Assembly (NCBI GenBank): GCA_012271225.1
Contig: JAAXGS010000023.1
Span: 1-9,971 of the forward strand
Origin: Dehalococcoidia bacterium
GTDB lineage: Bacteria > Chloroflexota > Dehalococcoidia > UBA6926
Direction: 5' to 3'
Length of the DNA stretch: 9,971 bases
The notes below the pieces were generated by a model. The model had not been told where the DNA came from and did not search any database. It saw only the letters and a program-made list of their open reading frames with translations. Positions 1 to 6,151 of this stretch are shown here, in pieces. Both the position numbers and the translations under genes were made by a program. The first letter of the stretch is position 1. Each line of letters begins with the position of its first letter.

Positions 1-348
1 ACATTGAAGAAGGCGGAAGCCTAACAATCATCGCGACCTGCTCTGATTGATACTGGTTCGAAGATGGATGAAGTCATCTACGAGGAATTCAAAGGCACCG
101 GCAACATGGAAATCCACCTCGAACGCAAGATTGCCGAAAACCGCGTCTATCCTGCAATCAACATTCGACGCTCCGGTACTCGCCGTGAAGACCTGCTCAT
201 GTCCGAAGACGAGCTGCAACGCGTGTGGATTCTGCGCAAACTGCTGCACGACATGGAAGACACCGCAGCAATTGAGTTTTTGATCGACAAGATCAAGCAA
301 CACAAAACCAACAACGAGTTTTTCGACTCGATGAAGCGCAGCAAATAA
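1..348 (+). CDS. rho: Transcription termination factor Rho, C-terminal fragment (5' truncated, with a 1-base frameshift)
   Basis: Rho is the hexameric RNA-dependent ATPase that ends transcription of untranslated RNA in the cytoplasm. Only about the last 115 codons are here. Reading from base 3 gives IEEGGSLTIIAT, and from base 40 ALIDTGSKMDEVIYEEFKGT, so one extra base sits at 38-39 between two perfectly Rho-like stretches. The rest contains the TGSKM R-loop motif and the RRSGTR segment that carries the arginine finger in Escherichia coli Rho, and it ends MKRSK followed by TAA. The C-terminus (ELQRVWILRKLLHDME) is of gammaproteobacterial type, and rho followed by a ubiD gene is a known gene order in Pseudomonas and relatives. 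GC is about 47% in the 61-120 block, unlike the rest of the window. The family call is very secure. Whether the frameshift is real or an error at a contig end cannot be told; an automatic caller would probably start at ATG 64. Confidence 0.93.
36..42 (+). other. Single-base insertion (frameshift) in rho
   Basis: Codons run in one frame to ACC at 36-38. The next expected codons for Ala-Leu-Ile-Asp begin at 40 (GCT CTG ATT GAT), leaving T39 (or one neighbouring pyrimidine) as an extra base. Without it the Rho frame is continuous across the whole visible fragment. It lies 39 bases from the window edge, where assembly coverage is often poor. Confidence 0.8.
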
Positions 349-384
349 CGCTTCGCCTGTCCTTGTCGCGGAGATCAACACACC

Positions 385-1860
385 GTGTTAAACCTGCAAT
401 ACAAAGATCTGCGCGACTTCATTGATTTTCTCGAAGTACGCGGTGAGCTCAAACGCATCACCGCCGAGATCGACCCTTACCTGGAAATGACCGAAATCTG
501 CGACCGCACGTTGCGTGCAGGTGGCCCGGCATTGCTGTTTGAAAATCCCAAAGGCTTCAACACACCGGTACTGGCCAATCTGTTCGGTACCGAACAACGT
601 GTTGCACTGGGCATGGGTCAAGACAGCGTCGAGAAGCTGCGTGAAGTTGGTCAACTGCTCGCGTACCTGAAAGAACCCGACCCCCCGAAAGGCGCCAAAG
701 ATCTGATCGAGAAACTGCCCATTCTCAAGCAAGTCATGAAGATGGGTCCGAAGGTGGTAAAAAGTGCGCCCTGCCAACAAGTCGTGATCAACGAGAACGA
801 CATCGACCTGTCACAAATTCCGGTGCAAACCTGCTGGCCAGACGACGCCGGCCCACTCATCACCTGGCCACTGGTCATTACCCGCGGACCCAATAAGGAA
901 CGTCAGAACCTGGGCATCTATCGCATGCAGGTGATTGGCAAAAACCGGCTGATCATGCGCTGGCTGGCACACCGTGGCGGCGCGCTGGATTTCCAGGCCT
1001 GGCAAAAAGCACACCCTGGTGAAAACTTCCCGGTCGCCGTGGCACTCGGTGCCGATCCGGCCACCATTCTGGGTGCGGTCACACCGGTACCCGATCGATT
1101 GTCGGAATACGGTTTTGCCGCGCTACTGCGCGGTGAAAAAACCGAGGTCGTCAATTGCGTCACATCCAACCTGCAAGTGCCCGCGTCTGCAGAATTTGTG
1201 CTCGAAGGTTACATCGCACCCGACGACGAAGCCGACGAAGGCCCCTTTGGCGACCACACCGGCTACTACTCCGTGCAGGAGCCGTACCCCGTCTTTCATG
1301 TCACGGCCGTCACGCAGCGGCGGAATCCCATTTACCCCACGATTGTCGTTGGGCGGCCGCCGCAGGAGGACTACTGGATGGGAATCGCGACGGAGCGCCT
1401 GTTCCTTCCGCTCATGCGGCTCATGCTGCCGGAAATCGTGGATGTCCATATGCCGGCTGAGGGTGTCTTTCACAATCTGGTGCTCGTCTCAATCAGAAAG
1501 GAGTATCCCGGACACGTTCAGAAGACGGTGAGCGGCATGTGGGGACTGGGGCTGATGTCCCTGGCGCGCGCCATTGCCGTCTTTGATCATGACGTGAACA
1601 TTCATGATCCGTCAGAGATTGTGTGGCGGCTCTCCAACAACGTGGATCCGCGCCGCGACATCTTCTTCGCAGACGGGCCAATCGACGATCTGGACGTGTC
1701 TTCGCCGACAGCGCGCGTGGGCAGCAAGATCGGTATTGACGCCACGCGCAAGTCCGGGTCGGGCGAGATGGGAGAGCGGCGCTGGATGCCGGACATCACG
1801 ATGGACTCGGATGTGATCGATCTGGTCACGCGCCGCTGGAACGAGTACGGGATCTCATGA
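385..1860 (+). CDS. ubiD: UbiD-family prenyl-FMN-dependent decarboxylase, apparently a hybrid of two lineages
   Basis: UbiD-family enzymes remove a ring carboxylate using prenylated FMN made by UbiX; in quinone synthesis they act on the prenylated aromatic acid. The 491-residue frame has the usual family length. R180 in LGIYRMQ and E285/D290 in EGPFGD fit the family's Arg-Glu-Asp/Glu catalytic residues. Residues 1 to about 290 match the E. coli type (RTLRAGGPALLFENPKG, LIMRWLAHRGGALDFQ, DPATILGAVTPVPD). After GDHTGYY the protein becomes another branch (PIYPTIVVGRPPQEDYWMG, PAEGVFHNLVLVSI, SKIGIDATRK), as in menaquinone-linked MqnL-type proteins. Codon use shifts at the same place: Gln is mixed CAA/CAG before and CAG in every codon checked after. 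The start is GTG at 385, 11 bases after GGAG, chosen because the N-terminus aligns with E. coli UbiD. The stop overlaps the next gene's start (ATGA). Family identity is certain; natural existence of this hybrid is doubtful. Confidence 0.9.
   Translation: MLNLQYKDLRDFIDFLEVRGELKRITAEIDPYLEMTEICDRTLRAGGPALLFENPKGFNTPVLANLFGTEQRVALGMGQDSVEKLREVGQLLAYLKEPDPPKGAKDLIEKLPILKQVMKMGPKVVKSAPCQQVVINENDIDLSQIPVQTCWPDDAGPLITWPLVITRGPNKERQNLGIYRMQVIGKNRLIMRWLAHRGGALDFQAWQKAHPGENFPVAVALGADPATILGAVTPVPDRLSEYGFAALLRGEKTEVVNCVTSNLQVPASAEFVLEGYIAPDDEADEGPFGDHTGYYSVQEPYPVFHVTAVTQRRNPIYPTIVVGRPPQEDYWMGIATERLFLPLMRLMLPEIVDVHMPAEGVFHNLVLVSIRKEYPGHVQKTVSGMWGLGLMSLARAIAVFDHDVNIHDPSEIVWRLSNNVDPRRDIFFADGPIDDLDVSSPTARVGSKIGIDATRKSGSGEMGERRWMPDITMDSDVIDLVTRRWNEYGIS
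1237..1300 (+). other. Probable lineage junction inside ubiD
   Basis: Within this stretch the UbiD sequence changes from gammaproteobacterial type to another branch, and GC and codon use change with it. Hand counts of 60-base blocks give 47% GC at 61-120, 50% at 541-600, 55% at 1081-1140, 65% at 1621-1680 and 75% at 2101-2160. The motif EGPFGDHTGYY, nearly universal in the family, is encoded at 1237-1269 and is a plausible bridge for a false assembly join or for recombination. The exact base cannot be fixed by eye. Confidence 0.7.
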
Positions 1861-2753
1861 CATCCGCCGGGCGGCCTCCCCTTGCGCGGCCCTGGTCTCT
1901 CATGGGCCGGCCCGGCGTTCTGCTGGACTCCATTCGCTTTGAGCATTCCATCTTTGCCCTGCCGTTCGCCTATCTGGGGATGATTCTGGCGGCGGGCGGC
2001 CTGCCGACCCTGTGGCAGTTCATCTGGATCACCGTGGCGATGGTTGCCGCCCGCACGGTCGCAATGAGCGCGAACCGTCTCATCGATCGGGAGATGGACG
2101 CCGTGAATCCCCGCACGGCCACGCGCGCCCTGCCGGCCAGGCTTCTGCGCCCGTCAGACATGTTGGGCATGGCCATCGTCAGTCTTGCGGTCTTCTTCCT
2201 GGCCGCCTACATGCTGAACCCCTTCGCTTTTGCCCTCTCGCCCATTGCGGCGCTCATCATCATCACGTACTCCTACGCCAAGCGGTTCACGTGGTTCGGG
2301 CACTATTGGCTTGGGTTCTCGGACGGAATCGCGCCGGCCGGCGGCTGGATCGGCGTCGCGGGAGCGTTGCCGCCGGAGGCGATTATTCTGGCGCTTGCCG
2401 TCACGCTGTGGGTGGCCGGATTTGATCTGATCTATCAGTGCGTGGACTACGATTTTGACCTGCCGCACAATCTCCACACCATTCCGGTCAAGTGGGGCGT
2501 GGCGGCGGCCCTGCGGTGGGCCCGCGTTACGCATCTACTCACCATCGCCTGTCTGGTCACCCTGGGCGTCATGATGGGCCTCATGTGGCTCTATTACGTC
2601 GGCGTTCTCATCGCCGCCGCCCTGCTCGCCTGGGAGCATTCACTGGTGCGGGCGAATGACCTGTCGCGCGTGAACGTGGCCTTTTTCAACATCAACGGCG
2701 TCATCGCGATCATCGTGTTCGTGTTCACGGCGGCCGCCGTCCTTGTGGGGTAG
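1857..2753 (+). CDS. ubiA: UbiA-family polyprenyltransferase (MqnP-like)
   Basis: This integral membrane enzyme transfers a polyprenyl chain to an aromatic acid in quinone synthesis. The 298 residues have the two Asp-rich sites that bind Mg-diphosphate: NRLIDREMD (73-81) and YQCVDYDFD (193-201). Other family signatures are RFEHSIFALPFAY (about 27-39), NPRTATRALP, and YSYAKRFTWFGHYWLG (138-153). Several hydrophobic helices follow, consistent with the family's eight to nine membrane spans. The form of the second site and the GFDLIYQCVDYDFD context resemble the UbiA-like proteins of the futalosine menaquinone pathway (MqnP) more than E. coli UbiA; this subfamily call is an inference. ATG 1857 overlaps the ubiD stop as ATGA, which suggests translational coupling, and ubiX starts 6 bases after the stop. 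High GC throughout fits the downstream genome. Confidence 0.92.
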   Translation: MTSAGRPPLARPWSLMGRPGVLLDSIRFEHSIFALPFAYLGMILAAGGLPTLWQFIWITVAMVAARTVAMSANRLIDREMDAVNPRTATRALPARLLRPSDMLGMAIVSLAVFFLAAYMLNPFAFALSPIAALIIITYSYAKRFTWFGHYWLGFSDGIAPAGGWIGVAGALPPEAIILALAVTLWVAGFDLIYQCVDYDFDLPHNLHTIPVKWGVAAALRWARVTHLLTIACLVTLGVMMGLMWLYYVGVLIAAALLAWEHSLVRANDLSRVNVAFFNINGVIAIIVFVFTAAAVLVG

Positions 2754-2759
2754 CGGATA

Positions 2760-3437
2760 ATGCAGGCCAACTCACAGAGCGGCGCGCCCATCATCGTCGG
2801 CATCTCCGGCGGCAGCGGCGCGGCGATTGCCGCGCGCATCATCGACACGCTCCTTGAGAGCCGCGCGCCGGTTGTGGTCACCATCACCGCCGGCGGGCGT
2901 CAGGTCTGGGCGCAGGAGATGGAGGAGCCGTTCACGCGCGCGCTGGATGCGTGGTCCGGGAACTCCTGCTTCTCCTTCCATTCCGCCAATCAGGTGGGCG
3001 CGCCCATCGCGAGCGGCAGCATCGCGACGCGGGGAATGATCGTCGCCCCGTGCAGCATGGCAACCGTGGCCGGAATTGCGCACGGTTTGGCGGATAATCT
3101 GCTGCGCCGCGCCGCCGATGTGACGCTCAAGGAGCGCCGCCCCCTGGTTCTCATCCCGCGTGAAACGCCCCTGTCCGCGATCCATCTGGAGAATATGCAG
3201 AGGCTCTCCACCTTAGGCGCGACGATTCTTGTTCCCGCGCCCGCCTTCTACCTCAGGCCGCGAACGGTGGATGACATTGTCGATTACATTGCCGGCAAGG
3301 CGCTCACCGCGCTGGACCCGGCCGCCTTTCCCCTGCCCGCGTCCCTGCGCTACTCCGCTGCGCCGGAACAGGGAGCGGGGACGGGGTCTTCACGTGATAG
3401 AGCAGGAAACGTGGTGAGTGAGAGTGAGGAGGAATGA
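2760..3437 (+). CDS. ubiX: UbiX-family flavin prenyltransferase
   Basis: UbiX joins a dimethylallyl group to FMN, producing the prenyl-FMN cofactor that UbiD needs; it is a soluble flavoprotein. Residues 13-21 hold the flavin-binding GISGGSGAA loop (GxSGxSG). APCSMATVAGIAHGLADNLL starts near 96, then come RAADVTLKERR (117-127) and LIPRETPLSAIHLENM (131-146), containing the Lys and Arg-Glu that match K129 and R139-E140 of Pseudomonas UbiX. PAFYLRP (161-167) carries the matching Tyr. At 225 residues it is some 15-35 longer than familiar UbiX proteins, because of a low-complexity tail after residue 190 ending ESEEE. That tail also encodes the ribosome site for the next gene. Sitting beside ubiD and ubiA, it probably serves the same quinone pathway (MqnM role). 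The ribosome site for ubiX itself is weak, so coupling to ubiA is likely. Confidence 0.95.
   Translation: MQANSQSGAPIIVGISGGSGAAIAARIIDTLLESRAPVVVTITAGGRQVWAQEMEEPFTRALDAWSGNSCFSFHSANQVGAPIASGSIATRGMIVAPCSMATVAGIAHGLADNLLRRAADVTLKERRPLVLIPRETPLSAIHLENMQRLSTLGATILVPAPAFYLRPRTVDDIVDYIAGKALTALDPAAFPLPASLRYSAAPEQGAGTGSSRDRAGNVVSESEEE
3427..3432 (+). promoter_or_regulatory. Shine-Dalgarno site that decides the start of the binding-protein gene
   Basis: A perfect AGGAGG lies in the last codons of ubiX. It is 7 bases before GTG 3440 but only one base before ATG 3434, which is too close. The GTG is therefore the more likely start, although the ATG forms an ATGA overlap with the ubiX stop. Confidence 0.7.
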
Positions 3438-3439
3438 CT

Positions 3440-4399
3440 GTGAAACGCAGCCGCTTTGGATTGTTGATTCTCATGCTTGTATCGGCGTTCGCGCTGACAT
3501 CGTTCAGCGCGGCGTGCCGCACGGACGACACGCCGATACGGGTCGGGCTGCTGCCCATCATCGACAGCGTGCCCTTTTACGCCGCGGAGGCGGACGGGCT
3601 CTTTGAGGAGGCCGGCCTCAACGTGGAGCTTGTCACATTCAGCAGCGCTCTTGAGCGCAACGTGGCGCTGGAGACCGGCGCAATCGACGGTCAGCTCGCC
3701 GACCTGATCGCCACCGGGCTGATCAACAACACGGAGGACACCGTCTCAATTGTCAAGACGACCTACCGCGCGACGAATAACGTGGCCATGATTGCCCTGG
3801 TGGCGGGCGCGGACAGCGGCATCACGTCAGCTGGCGATCTGGCGGGCAAGAGCGTTGGCATCTCCACCAATTCGCTGATTGAATACCATCTGGATCAATA
3901 TCTGGATGCCGCGGGGATTGATCGGGAGGCCGTCGTCAAGACCGAGGTCGCCTCCATTCCGCAGCGGATGGAGCTGTTGTCACAGGGCCAGCTGGACGCG
4001 GCGGTTCTCCCGGAGCCGCTGATCACGCTGGCCGTGAACGCCGGCGGCCACGTCATCCTGGACGATCGGCAAAGCCGTCTGGGTATGAGCGTGCTTGAGT
4101 TCAAGGTGGATTATCTGCGAGACCATGAGCAACTGGTGCGCAGGTTCGTCGAGATTCATGAGGACGCCGTCACACGCATCAACGAAAGGCCGGAGAACTA
4201 CGATCATCTGCTGCCTGAGAGGGCGCGGCTGCCGGAATCCCTCATCGGCATCTTTGAGGTGCCGCCCTTCCCAAGCTCCGATGTCCCCACGCCGCAGGAA
4301 ATCCAGCGGGCGAACGACTGGCTCATCGAAAAGGGTCTGATCACCACTCCCCGGGACTACGAGGTCTGGGTTGATGACAGATTCGTTCAGGATTCCTGA
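3440..4399 (+). CDS. ABC transporter substrate-binding lipoprotein, NMT1/THI5-SsuA type
   Basis: This protein probably captures a small molecule outside the membrane for the importer encoded by the next two genes. It starts with a signal peptide: positive MKRSRF, a hydrophobic stretch, then SAAC with the cysteine at residue 26, a likely lipid anchor (the -3 residue is Ser, so not an ideal lipobox). The mature part begins with the NMT1-type fold signature IRVGLLPIIDSVPFYAAEAD, followed by GLFEEAGLNVELV. It continues with ETGAIDGQLADL and DLAGKSVGISTNSLIEYHLD, and QGQLDAAVLPEPL in the hinge region. This family includes binding proteins for sulfonates, nitrate, thiamine precursors and riboflavin; no sequence feature I can see fixes the ligand. 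It is also fold-related to MqnA/MqnD, but the secretion signal argues against an enzyme of that kind. The ATPase gene starts 19 bases downstream. An alternative ATG start at 3434 would add two residues. Confidence 0.88.
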   Translation: MKRSRFGLLILMLVSAFALTSFSAACRTDDTPIRVGLLPIIDSVPFYAAEADGLFEEAGLNVELVTFSSALERNVALETGAIDGQLADLIATGLINNTEDTVSIVKTTYRATNNVAMIALVAGADSGITSAGDLAGKSVGISTNSLIEYHLDQYLDAAGIDREAVVKTEVASIPQRMELLSQGQLDAAVLPEPLITLAVNAGGHVILDDRQSRLGMSVLEFKVDYLRDHEQLVRRFVEIHEDAVTRINERPENYDHLLPERARLPESLIGIFEVPPFPSSDVPTPQEIQRANDWLIEKGLITTPRDYEVWVDDRFVQDS

Positions 4400-4418
4400 A
4401 CCGCGGGGCTGAGACAGC

Positions 4419-5189
4419 ATGACGCAACCGCGTCCCATTGCCCGCCTGGATGACGTGACGTACGCCTATCCGGGCGGCAATGCCGTCCTGCGCGGTTTTT
4501 CATGGTCGGTGCTCCCCGGTGAGTCCTGGGCGGTCATCGGGCCGTCCGGCTGCGGGAAAACCACGCTCCTCTACATCCTCGCGGGCCTGCGGCTGCCGTC
4601 CCGGGGGCATGTGGAGGTCGCGGGGGAGCGCATTGACGGCCCGCGCAAGGACATTGGCCTGATCCTGCAGGACCATGGGCTGCTGCCGTGGGAGACGGCG
4701 CTGAACAACGTGGGGCTGAGCCTCCGCCTGCGCGGAGCAAAGGCGCGAGCGTGGCGCGCGGAGGCGCGCGCCTGGCTGGAGCGGCTCGGGTTGGGAGACC
4801 TGGCGCACCGCTATCCCGGCCAACTCTCCGGCGGCCAGAAACAGCGCGTGGCGATTGCGCGAACGCTTGCCGTCTCCCCCGCCCTGATGCTCATGGATGA
4901 ACCGTTCAGCGCGCTTGACGCCATGACCCGGGAATCGCTGCAGCTGCTGGCGCTGGATCTGGGCATCGCCCGGGGACGCAGCGCGATCCTGATCACGCAC
5001 GACATCACAGAGGCGGTGGCGCTTGGAAACCGCATCCTCATCATGGGCACCGGGCCCGACGACGCGCCGACAATCATCGAGAACGGGGGCGCGGGGACGG
5101 CCGCTTACATCGGCTCACAGGAGTTCCATGACCGCGCCGGCGAGGTGAGGACGCGCCTCAACCTCCGCGCCGCGTCTCCGTTGGCGTAA
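4419..5189 (+). CDS. ABC transporter ATP-binding protein (SsuB/TauB/NitT type)
   Basis: This cytoplasmic ATPase powers the importer formed with the flanking binding protein and permease. All nucleotide-binding motifs are intact in the 256 residues: Walker A GPSGCGKTT (41-49), Q-loop glutamine 84 in LILQDHGLLPW, signature LSGGQ (136-140), Walker B LMLMDE (156-161), D-loop SALDA, and switch histidine 194 in LITHDITEA. The QDHGLLPWETALNNVGL segment is characteristic of the nitrate/sulfonate/taurine-type importers. The start ATG 4419 has only a weak upstream purine run, so coupling to the gene before is likely. The permease starts 16 bases after the stop. The last 45 or so residues form a short extension of the kind seen in this subfamily. 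Substrate is unknown. Confidence 0.95.
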   Translation: MTQPRPIARLDDVTYAYPGGNAVLRGFSWSVLPGESWAVIGPSGCGKTTLLYILAGLRLPSRGHVEVAGERIDGPRKDIGLILQDHGLLPWETALNNVGLSLRLRGAKARAWRAEARAWLERLGLGDLAHRYPGQLSGGQKQRVAIARTLAVSPALMLMDEPFSALDAMTRESLQLLALDLGIARGRSAILITHDITEAVALGNRILIMGTGPDDAPTIIENGGAGTAAYIGSQEFHDRAGEVRTRLNLRAASPLA

Positions 5190-5205
5190 TGGCCGGCACA
5201 TCTGC

Positions 5206-5991
5206 ATGATGGCGGGAGCATTCCTGGCCCGGATGCGTGGCCGGGCCGCAACGCTCGGCGGGGGCATAGCGGTTGTTCTGGCGGGGCTGGCCGCGTGGCA
5301 GGCTCTCTCATGGATCGTCGATGCTCGAATCCTGCCTGGCCCGATTCCGGTTGTGTTGGCGCTGATTGATCAGCTTGATGAGGGCCTGCTGGGCCACGCG
5401 GCGGTCAGCGCCTGGCGCGTGGCGCTGGCCATCATCATCTCAATCAGCATCGCTGCGCCGCTCGGCCTGATCCTGGGCACCAACGCCCGGCTGTACTCTC
5501 TCTCTGCGCCGCTGATCTACCTCAGCTACCCCGTCCCCAAGATCGTCGTCCTGCCGGTCATCCTGCTGTTTCTCGGCCTGGGTGACGCCAGCAAGGTGAC
5601 CATGATCGCCCTGATCCTGTTCTTTCAGATACTGATCCTCGTGCGGGATGAGGTGCGGACCGTTCGGGCGGAGTTGATCCTGTCAGTCCGCTCGCTCGGC
5701 GCAAACCGCCTGCAGCTCCTGCGCTATGTCTACGTCCCCGCCTCTTTGCCCGGCCTGTTCACGGCGCTTCGCATCAGCACCGGCGTCTCCATCGCCGTCC
5801 TGTTCTTCGTTGAGAGCTTTGGAACCCGGCAGGGGCTGGGCTACTACATCCTGGTTGAATCATGGGGCCGACTCGCGTATGAGGAGATGTACGCCGGCGT
5901 CATCACCATGGCCGTGCTTGGGCTGGGCATCTACTACGTGGTGGACGGACTTGAGCGCCGGCTGACCCGCTGGAACCGCGATAACCGCTAA
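5206..5991 (+). CDS. ABC transporter permease (SsuC/TauC type)
   Basis: This is the membrane channel of the importer. The 261 residues begin with a short basic stretch and a helix (about 17-38), then LPGPIPVVLALID, typical of SsuC-like proteins. A core of five or so helices lies between about 65 and 245. The cytoplasmic EAA loop that contacts the ATPase is at about 160-180 (SVRSLGANRLQLLRYVYVPA). GTRQGLGYYI (206-215) and the ending VVDGLERRLTRW are further family marks. Two adjacent ATGs (5206 and 5209) are possible starts, and neither has a clear ribosome site; a one-protein difference of one residue results. It is the last gene of the plus-strand cluster, and the transcript probably ends in the following 160-base convergent gap. 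Confidence 0.92.
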   Translation: MMAGAFLARMRGRAATLGGGIAVVLAGLAAWQALSWIVDARILPGPIPVVLALIDQLDEGLLGHAAVSAWRVALAIIISISIAAPLGLILGTNARLYSLSAPLIYLSYPVPKIVVLPVILLFLGLGDASKVTMIALILFFQILILVRDEVRTVRAELILSVRSLGANRLQLLRYVYVPASLPGLFTALRISTGVSIAVLFFVESFGTRQGLGYYILVESWGRLAYEEMYAGVITMAVLGLGIYYVVDGLERRLTRWNRDNR

Positions 5992-6090
5992 TTCACCGGA
6001 GACGCGCCGGCCACTGTCTGACCGCCTCTCCATCCGCAGCATCTGCGAAAAGGATTACGCCCCGGCAAAAACGCGCTCAAAAGCAGCGGC

Positions 6091-6118
6091 GGGTGTGCAG
6101 CCGGTTGGCTGCCCACCC
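6091..6118 (-). terminator. Strong hairpin between convergent genes, probable terminator
   Basis: The gap 5992-6151 contains a stem of 12 positions with 11 pairs (GGGTGTGCAGCC / GGCTGCCCACCC) around a GGTT loop. On the minus strand it begins 33 bases after the lipoprotein stop and is followed by T-runs (CTTTTG, then TTTTT at 6066-6070), so it best serves that gene. On the plus strand no T-run follows, though the hairpin could still stop transcripts from the permease operon. Nothing else is evident in the gap. Confidence 0.6.
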
Positions 6119-6151
6119 ACCCTTGGGCTGCAGTGCGAACGATGCGTGAGC

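Noticed and set aside
974..1531. A 185-codon plus-strand frame inside ubiD, and other long frames opposite real genes
   Set aside because: Arg/Ser/Pro-rich translations typical of out-of-frame reading in GC-rich DNA; the ubiD frame is conserved throughout.
3380..3440. A riboswitch or promoter before the importer genes
   Set aside because: There is no intergenic space: the binding-protein start overlaps the ubiX end, and no leader could fold there outside coding sequence.
3440..4399. Identification of the binding protein as the menaquinone enzyme MqnA or MqnD
   Set aside because: The fold is related and the context is suggestive, but there is a signal peptide with a likely lipid-anchor cysteine and an ATPase and permease directly follow, so a transport role fits better.
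5992..6151. A small gene or RNA gene in the convergent gap
   Set aside because: No frame with a ribosome site and no tRNA-like fold was seen; the hairpin at 6091-6118 is best explained as a terminator.
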